Below, piece by piece: positions 44,095-51,677 of a stretch of DNA of 51,677 nucleotides. Source of the DNA: an uncultured Cyclobacteriaceae bacterium (GTDB taxonomy: Bacteria; Bacteroidota; Bacteroidia; Cytophagales; Cyclobacteriaceae); contig CANLOE010000045.1 of the NCBI GenBank assembly GCA_947492745.1, positions 1 to 51,677 of the forward strand, written 5' to 3'. Position 1 is the stretch's first letter. Each line of letters opens with the position of its first letter. The notes beneath the pieces are model-generated. The model was not told the origin of the DNA, did not search any database, and saw only the letters and a list, made by a program, of their open reading frames with translations. The position numbers and the translations under genes are program-made.

Positions 44095-44520
44095 ATGGAT
44101 ATGCTACTTATACAAGACAAGGCCAAAAGCACAATTTATCAGGAAGAGGATTTTGCCGATATCTTTTATTTCTCAGATAGGAAGCTGGCTTTTGTCGAAT
44201 GGAAGAGACAGCCTACCTTGGATGAGTACAAAAGAACTTTTTCAACATTGATAGAAATGGTCAAGCAGAACAGAGCTTTTTACTTTCTATCCGATGTCAG
44301 GTCCCAAGGCTTGGTTTCTCCGGAGATTATGAAATGGGGTATCGAAACCCTTAATCTACAGAAACACCGTACCAGCCTGAAGAAGGCTGCTGCAGTCATG
44401 GATCAGAATCCATTTCAGGAGTACTACATCGCCTCTACCCGAATGGCCGTATCCGGCTCGGACTGCCAGTTCGCTACTTTCCCCACTGTCAAGGAAGCTC
44501 TAGACTGGTTTTCGGAATAG
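44095..44520 (+). CDS. STAS/SpoIIAA-like protein
   Basis: 141 residues from ATG 44095 (MDMLLIQDKAKSTIYQEED); an in-frame ATG at 44035 would start inside R5-adjacent DNA and is unlikely. The fold reads as a SpoIIAA/STAS-like sheet-helix pattern: YFSDRKLAFVEWKRQPTLDE, TFSTLIEMVKQNRAFYFLSD, IMKWGIETLNLQKHRTSLKK, ATFPTVKEALDWFSE. Bacteroidota have many such solitary cytoplasmic proteins, often annotated STAS/SEC14-like, with no assigned ligand. Its stop TAG overlaps the GTG start of the methyltransferase by one base (TAGTG), so the two are translationally coupled. Confidence 0.65.
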   Translation: MDMLLIQDKAKSTIYQEEDFADIFYFSDRKLAFVEWKRQPTLDEYKRTFSTLIEMVKQNRAFYFLSDVRSQGLVSPEIMKWGIETLNLQKHRTSLKKAAAVMDQNPFQEYYIASTRMAVSGSDCQFATFPTVKEALDWFSE

Positions 44521-45257
44521 TGGCAACTTCTTTTCGAAAAACCAAGGGTATCTTTCATTTCAAGCAATTCGATATTTGTCATGACAAATGTGCCATGAAA
44601 GTAGGTACGGATGGAGTTCTTTTAGGAGCATGGGCTTCAGCGGTTGCCCCTTCCTTCGCCTTGGATATAGGTACGGGCACAGGCCTAATTGCCATCATGC
44701 TCGCCCAGCGCTATCCCAGCCTACAACATATCGATGCCGTAGAGGTGGATGAAAGCGCCGCACTGCAAGCTGAAAGAAATGTGGCCGCTTCTCCATGGGC
44801 AGAACGCATCCATATCCATCAGACAAGAGTGCAATCTTTTACCTCAGCGCATAATGGTCTTTATGAACTGATCGTTAGCAATCCCCCCTATTTTACCCAC
44901 GGTACCGTAGCCCATCAAGAGAATAGAAAAAAGGCCCGGCATAATGTCGACCTTCCCTACATTGACCTGATCTTGGCTGTAGATAAATTGATGAGTCCCC
45001 ATGGACACTTCTGCCTGATACTCCCGCGACAAGAAGGGCTGGGCTTTGTGGATATGGCAAAGGACCACAGACTGTACTGCACACACATGACCCATGTCAG
45101 GTCCAAGTTGGACAAGCCTGTAGAACGATTGCTTTTAGTGCTCGAAAGAAGTAAAAGCCTCATGAAAGAGCAGGTACTTACACTACAGTACGAACAGCGC
45201 AATCACTTTAGACCGGAGTACAGAGCATTGGTTCAAGACTTTTATACCATACTCTAG
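44520..45257 (+). CDS. trmN6: tRNA1(Val) (adenine37-N6)-methyltransferase, TrmN6-type
   Basis: 245 residues with a GTG start that shares its G with the upstream stop. Class I SAM-dependent methyltransferase motifs: KVGTDGVLLGAWAS (typical TrmN6 entry), motif I ALDIGTGTGLIAIMLAQRY, the acidic loop DAVEVDESAALQAERN, and the N6-adenine signature VSNPPYFTHG. The length and N-terminal KTKGIFHFKQFDICHDKCAM match the YfiC/TrmN6 family, which methylates A37 of tRNA-Val1. Specificity is inferred from homology, not tested. Confidence 0.9.
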   Translation: MATSFRKTKGIFHFKQFDICHDKCAMKVGTDGVLLGAWASAVAPSFALDIGTGTGLIAIMLAQRYPSLQHIDAVEVDESAALQAERNVAASPWAERIHIHQTRVQSFTSAHNGLYELIVSNPPYFTHGTVAHQENRKKARHNVDLPYIDLILAVDKLMSPHGHFCLILPRQEGLGFVDMAKDHRLYCTHMTHVRSKLDKPVERLLLVLERSKSLMKEQVLTLQYEQRNHFRPEYRALVQDFYTIL

Positions 45258-45896
45258 CCCTATCACCAAACCACCAAAGCTACGGTATACTTGAGCAGAT
45301 ATTAAAAAGTAAAAAGGTGACCCAGAACCGTCGACGGGCCTTCTCACGCCAACACCTTTTGATGGGGAGCGAGAGGAAGTTCTTTTGGATAAAATACCAA
45401 TGACAATTTGAGGTTCAGTAAGGACCTCATCACGTACTCAGGATATCAGAGCTATATTTTTATAGCCGATCTTTATGTTGCTTTCTCTTGAGCTTAGAAA
45501 CTCCTCCTACACCGAAGTCGAGAAGCTTAGTAACAATTTCAAGATTAATGCATAACTTGTCCTAAAATCCCAACAATAGTTTTTTTTGTAAAGTAGGATT
45601 TTACTACTTTAAGCGACTGTTTTTAACTGTATTTCTCTTATACAAACTTACATTTTATATGTCACACTTCTTGCTGTCCATTTCACCTCAACTTCGTTGG
45701 CAAAACTCGCGATAGCGCTGCTATCTTTTCTCACACGGCAGGCCGGCCCCTTCACCGGCTAAATCCTCAGGATATTATTTTAACGCGCGGTCATCTCACA
45801 AAACAAGCTATAACAAATTTCTAAAATAATTTCAAAACAGTCTCTTAGGTATACGATAACATCAACAAGCTTTTGTCCTTAACAAAAAACAAGAAT
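45258..45896. other. Intergenic region with R5
   Basis: No gene. A hairpin of AAAAGGTG (45312-45319) and CACCTTTT (45353-45360) with a 33-base loop might end the methyltransferase transcript. Positions 45609-45847 are an R5 element. Confidence 0.5.
45609..45847 (+). mobile_element. R5 inverted-repeat element (239 bp)
   Basis: Ends TTAAGCGACTGTTTTTAACT and AATTTCAAAACAGTCTCTTA. The interior shares CGATAGCGCTGCTATC, CACACGGCAGGCCGGCCCC and TTCACCGGCTAAATCCTCAG with 41721-41905. It ends 50 bp before the aldo/keto reductase start. Confidence 0.65.
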
Positions 45897-46907
45897 ATGA
45901 ATATCAATGATCAACCGCAGTTAGTGCCCTATGTTCCCGACCCGGCCCGTTACTCTAAACTGACCTATCGCAGATGTGGTAATAGCGGCCTGTTACTTCC
46001 ACCTCTTTCTTTAGGCCTGTGGCATAACTTTGGTGAAAATTCAGATTTTGAAAACGCCAGAATGCTACTCCGAACGGCCTTTGATCAGGGGATAACACAC
46101 TTTGACCTGGCCAACAACTACGGACCTCCCTATGGTGCTGCGGAGGCCGTACTTGGACATATACTCAAAAAAGATTTTACAAATTACAGGGATGAGCTGC
46201 TGATATCTTCTAAAGCAGGATACGATATGTGGCCCGGCCCTTATGGAAACTATGGTTCCAAGAAATACTTAAGGGCCAGTATCGACCAAAGTCTCCGACG
46301 CATCGGCGTGGACTACCTTGATATATTTTATCATCACCGACCCGATATCAACACGCCCTTGGAAGAAACCGTGGACGCGCTGTATCAAATTGTGCGTGAG
46401 GGCAAAGCTTTGTACGTCGGTGTTTCCAACTATCCTGCTGAACTTACGGTAAAGGCTTATGATCTATTGAAGGAAAAAGGTATCAAGTTACTCATTCACC
46501 AACCCAGGTACAATCTATTGGACCGCTGGTGTGAAGACTCCTTGCTCAATGTCTTGGGAGAAAGAGGTATCGGCAGTATTGCCTTCTCCCCTCTAGCGCA
46601 AGGAATACTTACCTCCAAGTATATCGCCGGAATCCCTGAAGACTCACGCGTCGCTACGGACGGACGCTACCTCAACCCTGAAAAAGTAGCTGTGCAGATA
46701 GAAAAAGTGAAAACCCTGAAGGCTATCGCCGATGAGCGGGGGCAATCTTTACCTCAAATGGCCATAGCTTGGCTGCTGAAGGATGAGCGTATCACTAGCG
46801 TGCTCATCGGTGCCAGCAGGCCCTCCCAAATAGAAGAGAACGTGGCCGCACTCAGCAATGTCGTTTTTTCAGAAGAGGAGCTGAGCCGTATCGATTCAAT
46901 ACGCTAA
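45897..46907 (+). CDS. Aldo/keto reductase, YghZ/Gpr-like
   Basis: 336 residues from ATG 45897; a TTG at 45873 adds eight residues and is less likely. The TIM-barrel and catalytic tetrad are clear: GITHFDLANNYGPPYGAAE (Asp and Tyr), LLISSKAGYDMWPGPYGN (Lys), DIFYHHRPDINTPLEETV (His). The C-terminal NADPH-binding part ends LIGASRPSQIEENVAAL. The GYDMWPGPYG loop and overall length match the E. coli YghZ group, which reduces L-glyceraldehyde 3-phosphate and methylglyoxal; the substrate here is inferred. It is cytoplasmic and monocistronic. Confidence 0.92.
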   Translation: MNINDQPQLVPYVPDPARYSKLTYRRCGNSGLLLPPLSLGLWHNFGENSDFENARMLLRTAFDQGITHFDLANNYGPPYGAAEAVLGHILKKDFTNYRDELLISSKAGYDMWPGPYGNYGSKKYLRASIDQSLRRIGVDYLDIFYHHRPDINTPLEETVDALYQIVREGKALYVGVSNYPAELTVKAYDLLKEKGIKLLIHQPRYNLLDRWCEDSLLNVLGERGIGSIAFSPLAQGILTSKYIAGIPEDSRVATDGRYLNPEKVAVQIEKVKTLKAIADERGQSLPQMAIAWLLKDERITSVLIGASRPSQIEENVAALSNVVFSEEELSRIDSIR

Positions 46908-47267
46908 TGTATCTCATTCCTCCTGAAACGGGGCGATTTATCGCTCAAAATTAGGCATAGAGATTTTGTTGCGCGGGTCAAAAAACTACAAATCAGCGAG
47001 TTTTTTGGATTCAGTACAGTAACGCTATAAGTACGGAAAACACATCTACTCCACTGATCTGAAGAAGTTCATCCCGTAATAAAAAAGCGCATCGAAGATT
47101 GCCGATAAGGAATATCAGCTTTTATGGAATCGGTAAACTCACGCTTGACGACGCTTTGCTTAAGGAACCATCAAGAGTCCTGTGCCGATGCATTGAGGCT
47201 GTTGCAGGGCAAAAAGATATTTGAAAGCTGCAATTTTGTTTAGGCCGTAAACAGTTATCTTGTCCCC
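46908..47267. other. Intergenic region, probably IS flank
   Basis: No gene seen. A degraded R4-like stretch (AATCAGCGAGTTTTTTGGAT, about 46990) is followed by sequence leading into the IS5-like pseudogene. I cannot place the IS terminal repeat. Confidence 0.4.
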
Positions 47268-48138
47268 ATGTACCCACCGATGTACCGGATGAACTTTTAT
47301 CGATCGGATATCGAGCTGCGCAGCAGTCGCAACAAGTTCTATTCCCATATTGAAAGACTGATAGACTGGCTCAGTCTGGGCCTAGCGGTCTCCGGATATT
47401 ACAGCAAGGGAGCAAGTGCCACGGGACACCCAGCCTACTCTGGACTACTGCTGTTCAAGATGTTACCGGTCGCTACCGGTCCAGTGAGCTGTCCGACCGT
47501 ACCGCTGGGGATATGGCCTATGAGAACCTGTCAGTGATGCGCTTCCTTGGCCTTGGGCTACACGGCCACAGTGTACCGGGCAGCTTCCGCAGCGGGCCTG
47601 CCAGGTCCGGAAGTTGGGCAAAGGCACCGACACCGAGGCACAATGGGCCAGGAAGGGCGGCCTGTTGCGCTATGGCTATAAGAAGCACATCGCCACCGAG
47701 CAGTAGGGACTGGTCCGCTCGGTAATCATCACTCCTACCAATGAGCACGACAGCCGCTCCCTGGAAGGTCTCCTGGAGAAGGCTCCTTAAAAAAAGGCAG
47801 CCGTGTCTATACCGACAAGGCCCATAAGAGCCAGCGGCACGATGGGCTGCTCAGGGAGCTGGGCTGAAGAACGGTATACAGTACAAAGCGGTCAGGAACA
47901 AAAAGCTTATGCGACAGGCAGTTGGCATTCAATAGGCTAGTGAGTGGCCACAGGTACACCGTGGAGCGGACCTTTGGTGGCCAGAAGAGTTGGCTGGGGC
48001 AGGAACGGCCAGGTATGTGGGACTGGCCAAGCCCCATCCCGGCATGTAATGGAAGCGATTGCCTATAACCTGAAAAGGTTGCCGAAGCTATACGTTGACA
48101 GTGAAATCGAAAAACTCAGGACACCTTTGTTGGGATAG
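47268..48138 (+). pseudogene. IS5-family transposase remnant
   Basis: Several frames together recall an IS5-type DDE transposase: NFYRSDIELRSSRNKFYSHI and ERLIDW, YYSKGASATGHPAYSGLLLF, ENLSVMRFLGLGL, GGLLRYGYKKHIAT, RSVIITPTNEHDSRSLEG, VERTFGGQKSW as TVERTFGGQ, and HVMEAIAYNLKRLPKLY at the end. There are repeated frameshifts, an in-frame stop after the KKHIATEQ block, and a deletion between LGLGL and the YGYKKH block that removes the usual first catalytic Asp segment. It is not functional. It is typical of the family in length otherwise. Confidence 0.8.
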
Positions 48139-48160
48139 GTATGCCCATAAACCCGAATTT

Positions 48161-48305
48161 ATACAAACTTAGCTTTTAAATATCGCCTATCTTCCTGTTC
48201 ATTTTGCTTCACTCTGCGTTGACAATCCTCGGGATAGCGCTGCTATCCCTGCGGTTATCGCCTTGATTGAAAAAAAATGACCCGCGGAATCTTATACGAC
48301 AGTTG
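48161..48305 (-). repeat. R1 fold-back element, truncated
   Basis: An R1 copy in reverse orientation from ATACAAACTTAGC; the last 16 bp (AACCCAAATTTGTAT) are replaced by the start of R4. The apex is GGGATAGCGCTGCTATCCC. It lies 22 bp after the IS5 remnant. Confidence 0.8.
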
Positions 48306-48391
48306 AACCCGGATCATGCGTTGGGACTTCGTAACGAGGGTTTAAATAACAATAAATCAGGGAGTTTTATTGGATTTAGCATAGCGGTGCT
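48306..48391 (+). repeat. R4 half element
   Basis: AACCCGGATCATGCGTTGG to TTTAGCATAGCGGTGCT is one R4 arm ending at the apex. The other arm is missing. It is fused directly to the truncated R1. Confidence 0.7.
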
Positions 48392-48547
48392 TACAGTACA
48401 CGACAATAAATACGAAACTTCAGTGTTTGTGTTTGAAAAAGGGCTTCGGCCGGTCTAATTTTGGTTTACTAAATCAAACTACACCTGACCTCCACCCTTT
48501 ATGTGTGAAATTATAGAATTGGGCAAAAGATACAACAGGAAACGGGT

Positions 48548-48906
48548 TTCCACCTGTCACGTTCCAAGTTCATGGCCCGCTTGATCATGGCCCTGGTGGA
48601 ACGGAGCACGGTGAACCTGAGCGAACCGGCACTGAGCATGTCCCATGGGATCAAAACGGCATCCGCCTACAGGAACCTTCAGCGGTTCTTCAGGGATTCC
48701 CTGATGGACTACCATCTGATTGCCAGAATATCGATCAACTTCCTGCCCGATGGTCCCCTGGTGATCGCCATTGACCGTACCAACTGGAGGTTCGGCAACA
48801 GGGACATCAGTATATTCATGTTGTCGGCCAATTACAGGGGGCATCGGTATCCCCATCCCTTGGGGGGTGCTCGCCAAAAAAGGGACCACCAATACCGCAT
48901 TGGTTG
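48548..48906 (+). pseudogene. IS4-like transposase fragment
   Basis: HLSRSKFMARLIMALVERST, AYRNLQRFFRDSLMDYHLIA and VIAIDRTNWRFGNRDISIFM (with the first catalytic Asp of the DDE triad in AIDRTNW) are typical of IS4-family transposases. After GHRYPHPLGG the frame shifts by one to VLAKKGTTNTALVDLS. The sequence then runs into R6-like DNA at about 48907, so the C-terminal two thirds are gone. It is not functional. Confidence 0.78.
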
Positions 48907-48990
48907 ACTTGTCATTGGTCCTATCCTGGTCAGAACAGTGTTTTCGTGATCATTTTCAGTATGTCCCACAACAATTTCATTTGGGTATTA
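48907..48990 (-). repeat. R6 half element
   Basis: GTCATTGGTCC to AACAATTTCATTTGGGTAT matches the left half of R6 in reverse (compare 10346-10430 and 41570-41640). It marks the breakpoint of the IS4-like fragment. Confidence 0.65.
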
Positions 48991-49156
48991 AAATCAATAC
49001 CGACCCAATGAGAACAAAAGAGGTACAGTTCAAAACGGTCTCTAACTCAAATCAGTCGCTGACCTTATCGAAGGCCATCCCAATCTGAATCTTGCCGAAA
49101 CCAAAAGATTTCCAATGGCCTAAATCCACACTGAATTACGGATACACCATCACTCA

Positions 49157-49909
49157 CTAGCTGTCCTGCTGACTGAAGACTTTTTTGAGTAGGTCCGTCG
49201 TTCTGGCAATCGGGTTTTTCCGTATATTCTTCTCTTCTTTGGCAATCAGCACAAACAACCCATCTATGGCTTTGGTTGTAGCGTAATCGTTCAGGTCAGG
49301 GTTGACTTTTTGAACTAGTGGGATTTTGTTATAGGTATTAACGAGGTTGCCATAGTATTTGGTGGCATTGACCTTATCCAGCGAATTGCCAATGACGGGC
49401 TTGAACTTCGCCCTGAGCTGAGCTGTGGTAGTTCTTTTCAGAAAATTGGTAGCCGCATCATCCTTTCCCTTCAATATGCTCCAGACATCTTTTAATGTTA
49501 GTGATTTGATAGCCGTTACAAAGATGGGCTTAGCGCTTTTGGCGGCATCTTCCGCTCCTCTGTTCAGTTGTAGCACAAACTTATCCACTTCCTTGCCCAA
49601 GCCGATTTGGCGTAGTTTGGTCTCCACCTTTTGTACTTCAGGAGGAAAAGGTATTTTTATTTTAGTGTTTTTAAAATACCCATCTACCTTGGATGCTGAG
49701 GCAGCCCCTGTTGAAATACCCTTGATCAGCGCCTCTTTCAGTCCCGAACCCACCTCGGAATCGGTAGGTTTGGTAGTTGTATTCAGTATATCGTTTATCC
49801 CTCCCAAGGTCTGATTGACCTGTGCTGTTGAGCAGGCCGACAATAGAAACAATACTGTCGACACCGAGAAAACGGTAGCTAGGGTTAAGGATACAGTCTT
49901 GGTTTTCAT
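49157..49909 (-). CDS. DUF4197 lipoprotein
   Basis: 250 residues. The N-terminus (MKTKTVSLTLATVFSVSTVL then FLLSACSTA) is a lipoprotein signal with Cys about position 26. The mature part fits DUF4197: DSEVGSGLKEALIKGISTGA, KIPFPPEVQKVETKLRQIGL, FKPVIGNSLDKVNATKYYG and DYATTKAIDGLFVLIAKEEK with a terminal KNPIARTTDLLKKVF. The family is common in Proteobacteria and Bacteroidota; its function is unknown and a periplasmic face is expected. The gene is monocistronic. Confidence 0.88.
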   Translation of the reverse strand: MKTKTVSLTLATVFSVSTVLFLLSACSTAQVNQTLGGINDILNTTTKPTDSEVGSGLKEALIKGISTGAASASKVDGYFKNTKIKIPFPPEVQKVETKLRQIGLGKEVDKFVLQLNRGAEDAAKSAKPIFVTAIKSLTLKDVWSILKGKDDAATNFLKRTTTAQLRAKFKPVIGNSLDKVNATKYYGNLVNTYNKIPLVQKVNPDLNDYATTKAIDGLFVLIAKEEKNIRKNPIARTTDLLKKVFSQQDS

Positions 49910-50571
49910 ATAGATTATTTTAAAAGAAATAGATAAATGTCACGGAATCGTTCAGTAGAAAGAGTGGAGGAAACAAACACCTGTTCAGAAAACATTACTA
50001 CGTCCTGTAAACCCCTAAGGTACAATTCGACCATGACGCTCATCCGAACCCTTTATTTTAATATCACTAAAGTATTTATCAAGTTTGAATTTCATTCGTA
50101 TCAAAAGGAACTATTCCGACATAAATATACAACCTTTGCCTTCATCCCAAAATCATTTCAAGCCAAATTGATCGATAGAAATCGTGATGAGCGTATAAAC
50201 AGCAAAATACCGGCCATTTGGATTCGTTCGGCATAGCACCGCTATGGTGAATGAAGACAGGTGGGCAAAGCTTCTGATATGAAGCTATTTATGTCCGGAA
50301 TAGGAAGGCTATCGATCATTTTGGGTTCAATCCGAATTCTAAAGTATTCGGATATTCTATCTGAAATTTTGCCGTCTATCTCAGATGTTGCACAAACGAA
50401 GTCAGCAGCACTACCCAAGAAGGTATCAACCTAGGGCCGCCGCGAAGAATAAAGATGGCAGCGTCAAAGCGACTGTTTCCAACATGCGATAAGGGCAAAC
50501 CAGCAGTTTGCTTTACAGTTGGTTTGGCGTAAAGGTGCATTTTAGGACCATTTCTAAAAACAAGTCAATAC
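49910..50571. other. Intergenic region with R2
   Basis: No gene. The DUF4197 leader lies at 49910-50156, the R2 element at 50162-50325, and positions 50326-50571 are unassigned. Confidence 0.5.
50162..50325 (+). mobile_element. R2 fold-back (MITE-like) element
   Basis: 164 bp between identical TTCAA duplications (50157-50161, 50326-50330). Ends are GCCAAATTGATCGATAG and CTATCGATCATTTTGGG. The right arm carries GGAATAGGAAGGCTAT as in R3, whereas the other R2 copies have GGAATAGGTTCTCTAT. Confidence 0.9.
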
Positions 50572-51677
50572 TTATAAATGATAAGCGAGACCCAGACTCA
50601 GCCCAAAACCATAGGGCTTGACATAGAAAGGGGCGTTAGTACTATTATCTACATAAAGCGAATAGTTCATAGTGGGCTGAATCATAACCTCTAGCGACTC
50701 TTTAACAGGAAAGGCCAGTTTATAATATAAATTGATAAAGGTATAGGTCTTGCTCAAGTTGTATAGACCCATTGCATTGAATTCTTCATCTATAGCGTTG
50801 ATATTTTTCTGAAATTCCAGCCCCAGGCCAAAGCTATGATGCCAAACCTGCTCCTTGAGGATATATTCGGCTGCCAAATGCCCTCCCAGATTCTTCAATG
50901 TATAATCCATTGTAACTTCTTCGAACTCTAGTAGAGGCTCAAAATCAACCGTACCTTCGAGGCTTGTGCTGACCACTACCGAATCTACAGAAGCTGTTTC
51001 TATAGTCAACTTCTGCTTACGTTGAAAGTAGACTATACCTCCCCTTATATTGATTTTATCATTAAGTCGGTATTCCGCTCCCAATTCAACCCGAAGACCT
51101 AAACGGTCCATTGATAGAGATTTAGCACTTCTAATATCGGTAATCAGTAGTCCATCGCCTTTATTGGGAATAACCTGAAGATAACTCAATATCGGCATAG
51201 CCAATAGGTAAAATCCCGATTTACTCCCTTTTTCGATGTTTTCTTTTTCTTCTTCAGGCAGTTTCGAAACTAAGGATACCTCCTTATGTTCCGATGCCCC
51301 TACTTCCACTAGTTCAGTATCGAGCGGTACGTTGGCCAATTGAACTTTTTCTTGAGTTATCTTTTTGGAATTTTCATGTACCAGCTTCAAAGAATCAGTG
51401 CTTATACCCGTAGGCAAATCCTCTTTATCTGTATTTTTTGCTATTCCATCATTGTTTAAAGTAGGCTCAAAAGGCCGTGATAAGGGTATGTCCTCCTCCG
51501 ACACTCCATGGTCCTGTTTATCAATGGTGTTCATTGGTATTCGCTCAACAGATGGGGTTTCAGCAGTAGCTTTATTGGTCTTTCCGTTATTTCTTTCCGT
51601 AGTTCTTGAATCGAGCTTTGCACTGGTCGTCTCCGCGGAGTACTCCCCTTCACTATTGGCTCCCTCGGGTTCTTTTG
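50572..51677 (-). CDS. Probable outer-membrane beta-barrel protein, 5' end outside window
   Basis: The frame is open to the window edge: 47 more codons precede the Met at 51534 (ending TAETPSVERIPMNTIDKQD), so the gene begins beyond 51677 and at least 367 residues are visible. The first 150 visible residues are polar, charged and low in complexity (TERNNGKTNKATAETPSV, EVSLVSKLPEEEKENIEK), a linker. From about GSKSGFYLLAMPILSYLQVI on, the protein shows alternating strands (LGLRVELGAEYRLNDKINIR, GGHLAAEYILKEQVWHHSFG, YTFINLYYKLAFPVKESLEV, PYGFGLSLGLAYHL) typical of 8-10-strand barrels. Bacteroidota often have proteins with a cytoplasmic or periplasmic N-terminus, linker and barrel beside sigma factors; that is only a suggestion here. 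Confidence 0.6.
   Translation of the reverse strand, partial: KEPEGANSEGEYSAETTSAKLDSRTTERNNGKTNKATAETPSVERIPMNTIDKQDHGVSEEDIPLSRPFEPTLNNDGIAKNTDKEDLPTGISTDSLKLVHENSKKITQEKVQLANVPLDTELVEVGASEHKEVSLVSKLPEEEKENIEKGSKSGFYLLAMPILSYLQVIPNKGDGLLITDIRSAKSLSMDRLGLRVELGAEYRLNDKINIRGGIVYFQRKQKLTIETASVDSVVVSTSLEGTVDFEPLLEFEEVTMDYTLKNLGGHLAAEYILKEQVWHHSFGLGLEFQKNINAIDEEFNAMGLYNLSKTYTFINLYYKLAFPVKESLEVMIQPTMNYSLYVDNSTNAPFYVKPYGFGLSLGLAYHL

Overview
The window is chromosomal DNA from a Bacteroidota, most likely a marine or soil member of the Cytophagales; I cannot name the genus. Evidence: five large secreted proteins end in type IX secretion (T9SS) type A C-terminal sorting domains. There is an SSB-tailed DUF3127 protein, a DUF2807 (GIN) protein, a DUF4197 lipoprotein and a helix-hairpin-helix outer-membrane protein of the Bacteroidota type. 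Leaders are A-rich and lack Shine-Dalgarno sites, and one upstream region carries a good TAnnTTTG -7 box. No rRNA, tRNA or CRISPR array was recognised.

Layout. 1-6.3 kb: HhH outer-membrane barrel protein, DUF3127 protein, small exported proteins, DUF2807 protein. 6.3-7.2 kb: a pile-up of short palindromic elements. 7.2-9.6 kb (minus): secreted beta-helix/ricin-lectin/T9SS protein. 10.5-11.7 kb (minus): membrane metallophosphoesterase. 12.2-19.1 kb (minus): a complete RND efflux locus (TetR, TolC-like channel, membrane fusion lipoprotein, RND pump). 19.9-21.6 kb (plus): alpha/beta hydrolase and a small exported protein. 22.4-34.6 kb (minus): four tandem paralogues of about 700 residues, each with signal peptide, parallel beta-helix, ricin-like domain and T9SS tail. 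35.6-36.4 kb: a small lipoprotein and its partner. 37.0-43.6 kb: a formate/one-carbon block with a YdeP-family molybdopterin oxidoreductase, a small conserved protein, FdhD and formate-tetrahydrofolate ligase; an orphan Cys-rich RiPP (pinensin-like lanthipeptide) precursor sits inside it. 44.1-46.9 kb: STAS-like protein translationally coupled to a TrmN6-type tRNA methyltransferase, then an aldo/keto reductase. 47.3-49.0 kb: wreckage of an IS5-family and an IS4-like transposase. 49.2-51.7 kb: DUF4197 lipoprotein and the C-terminal part of a probable outer-membrane barrel protein that runs off the window.

The most striking feature is the intergenic DNA. It is packed with at least six families (called R1-R6 here) of about 160-240 bp elements. 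R1-R4 are fold-back elements, imperfectly self-complementary over their whole length; R5 and R6 have inverted terminal repeats. None carries a gene. R2, R3 and R4 are flanked by 5-bp target duplications of the form TTNAA (once ATAAA), and these covary from copy to copy. The elements are nested in each other in four places (R3 in R1, R1 in R4, R1 in R6, R4 in R3), which proves they move. No intact transposase that could mobilise them is present. Two insertions separate a gene from its own transcription terminator. One R3 copy carries a tandem array of four 49-bp repeats at its apex.
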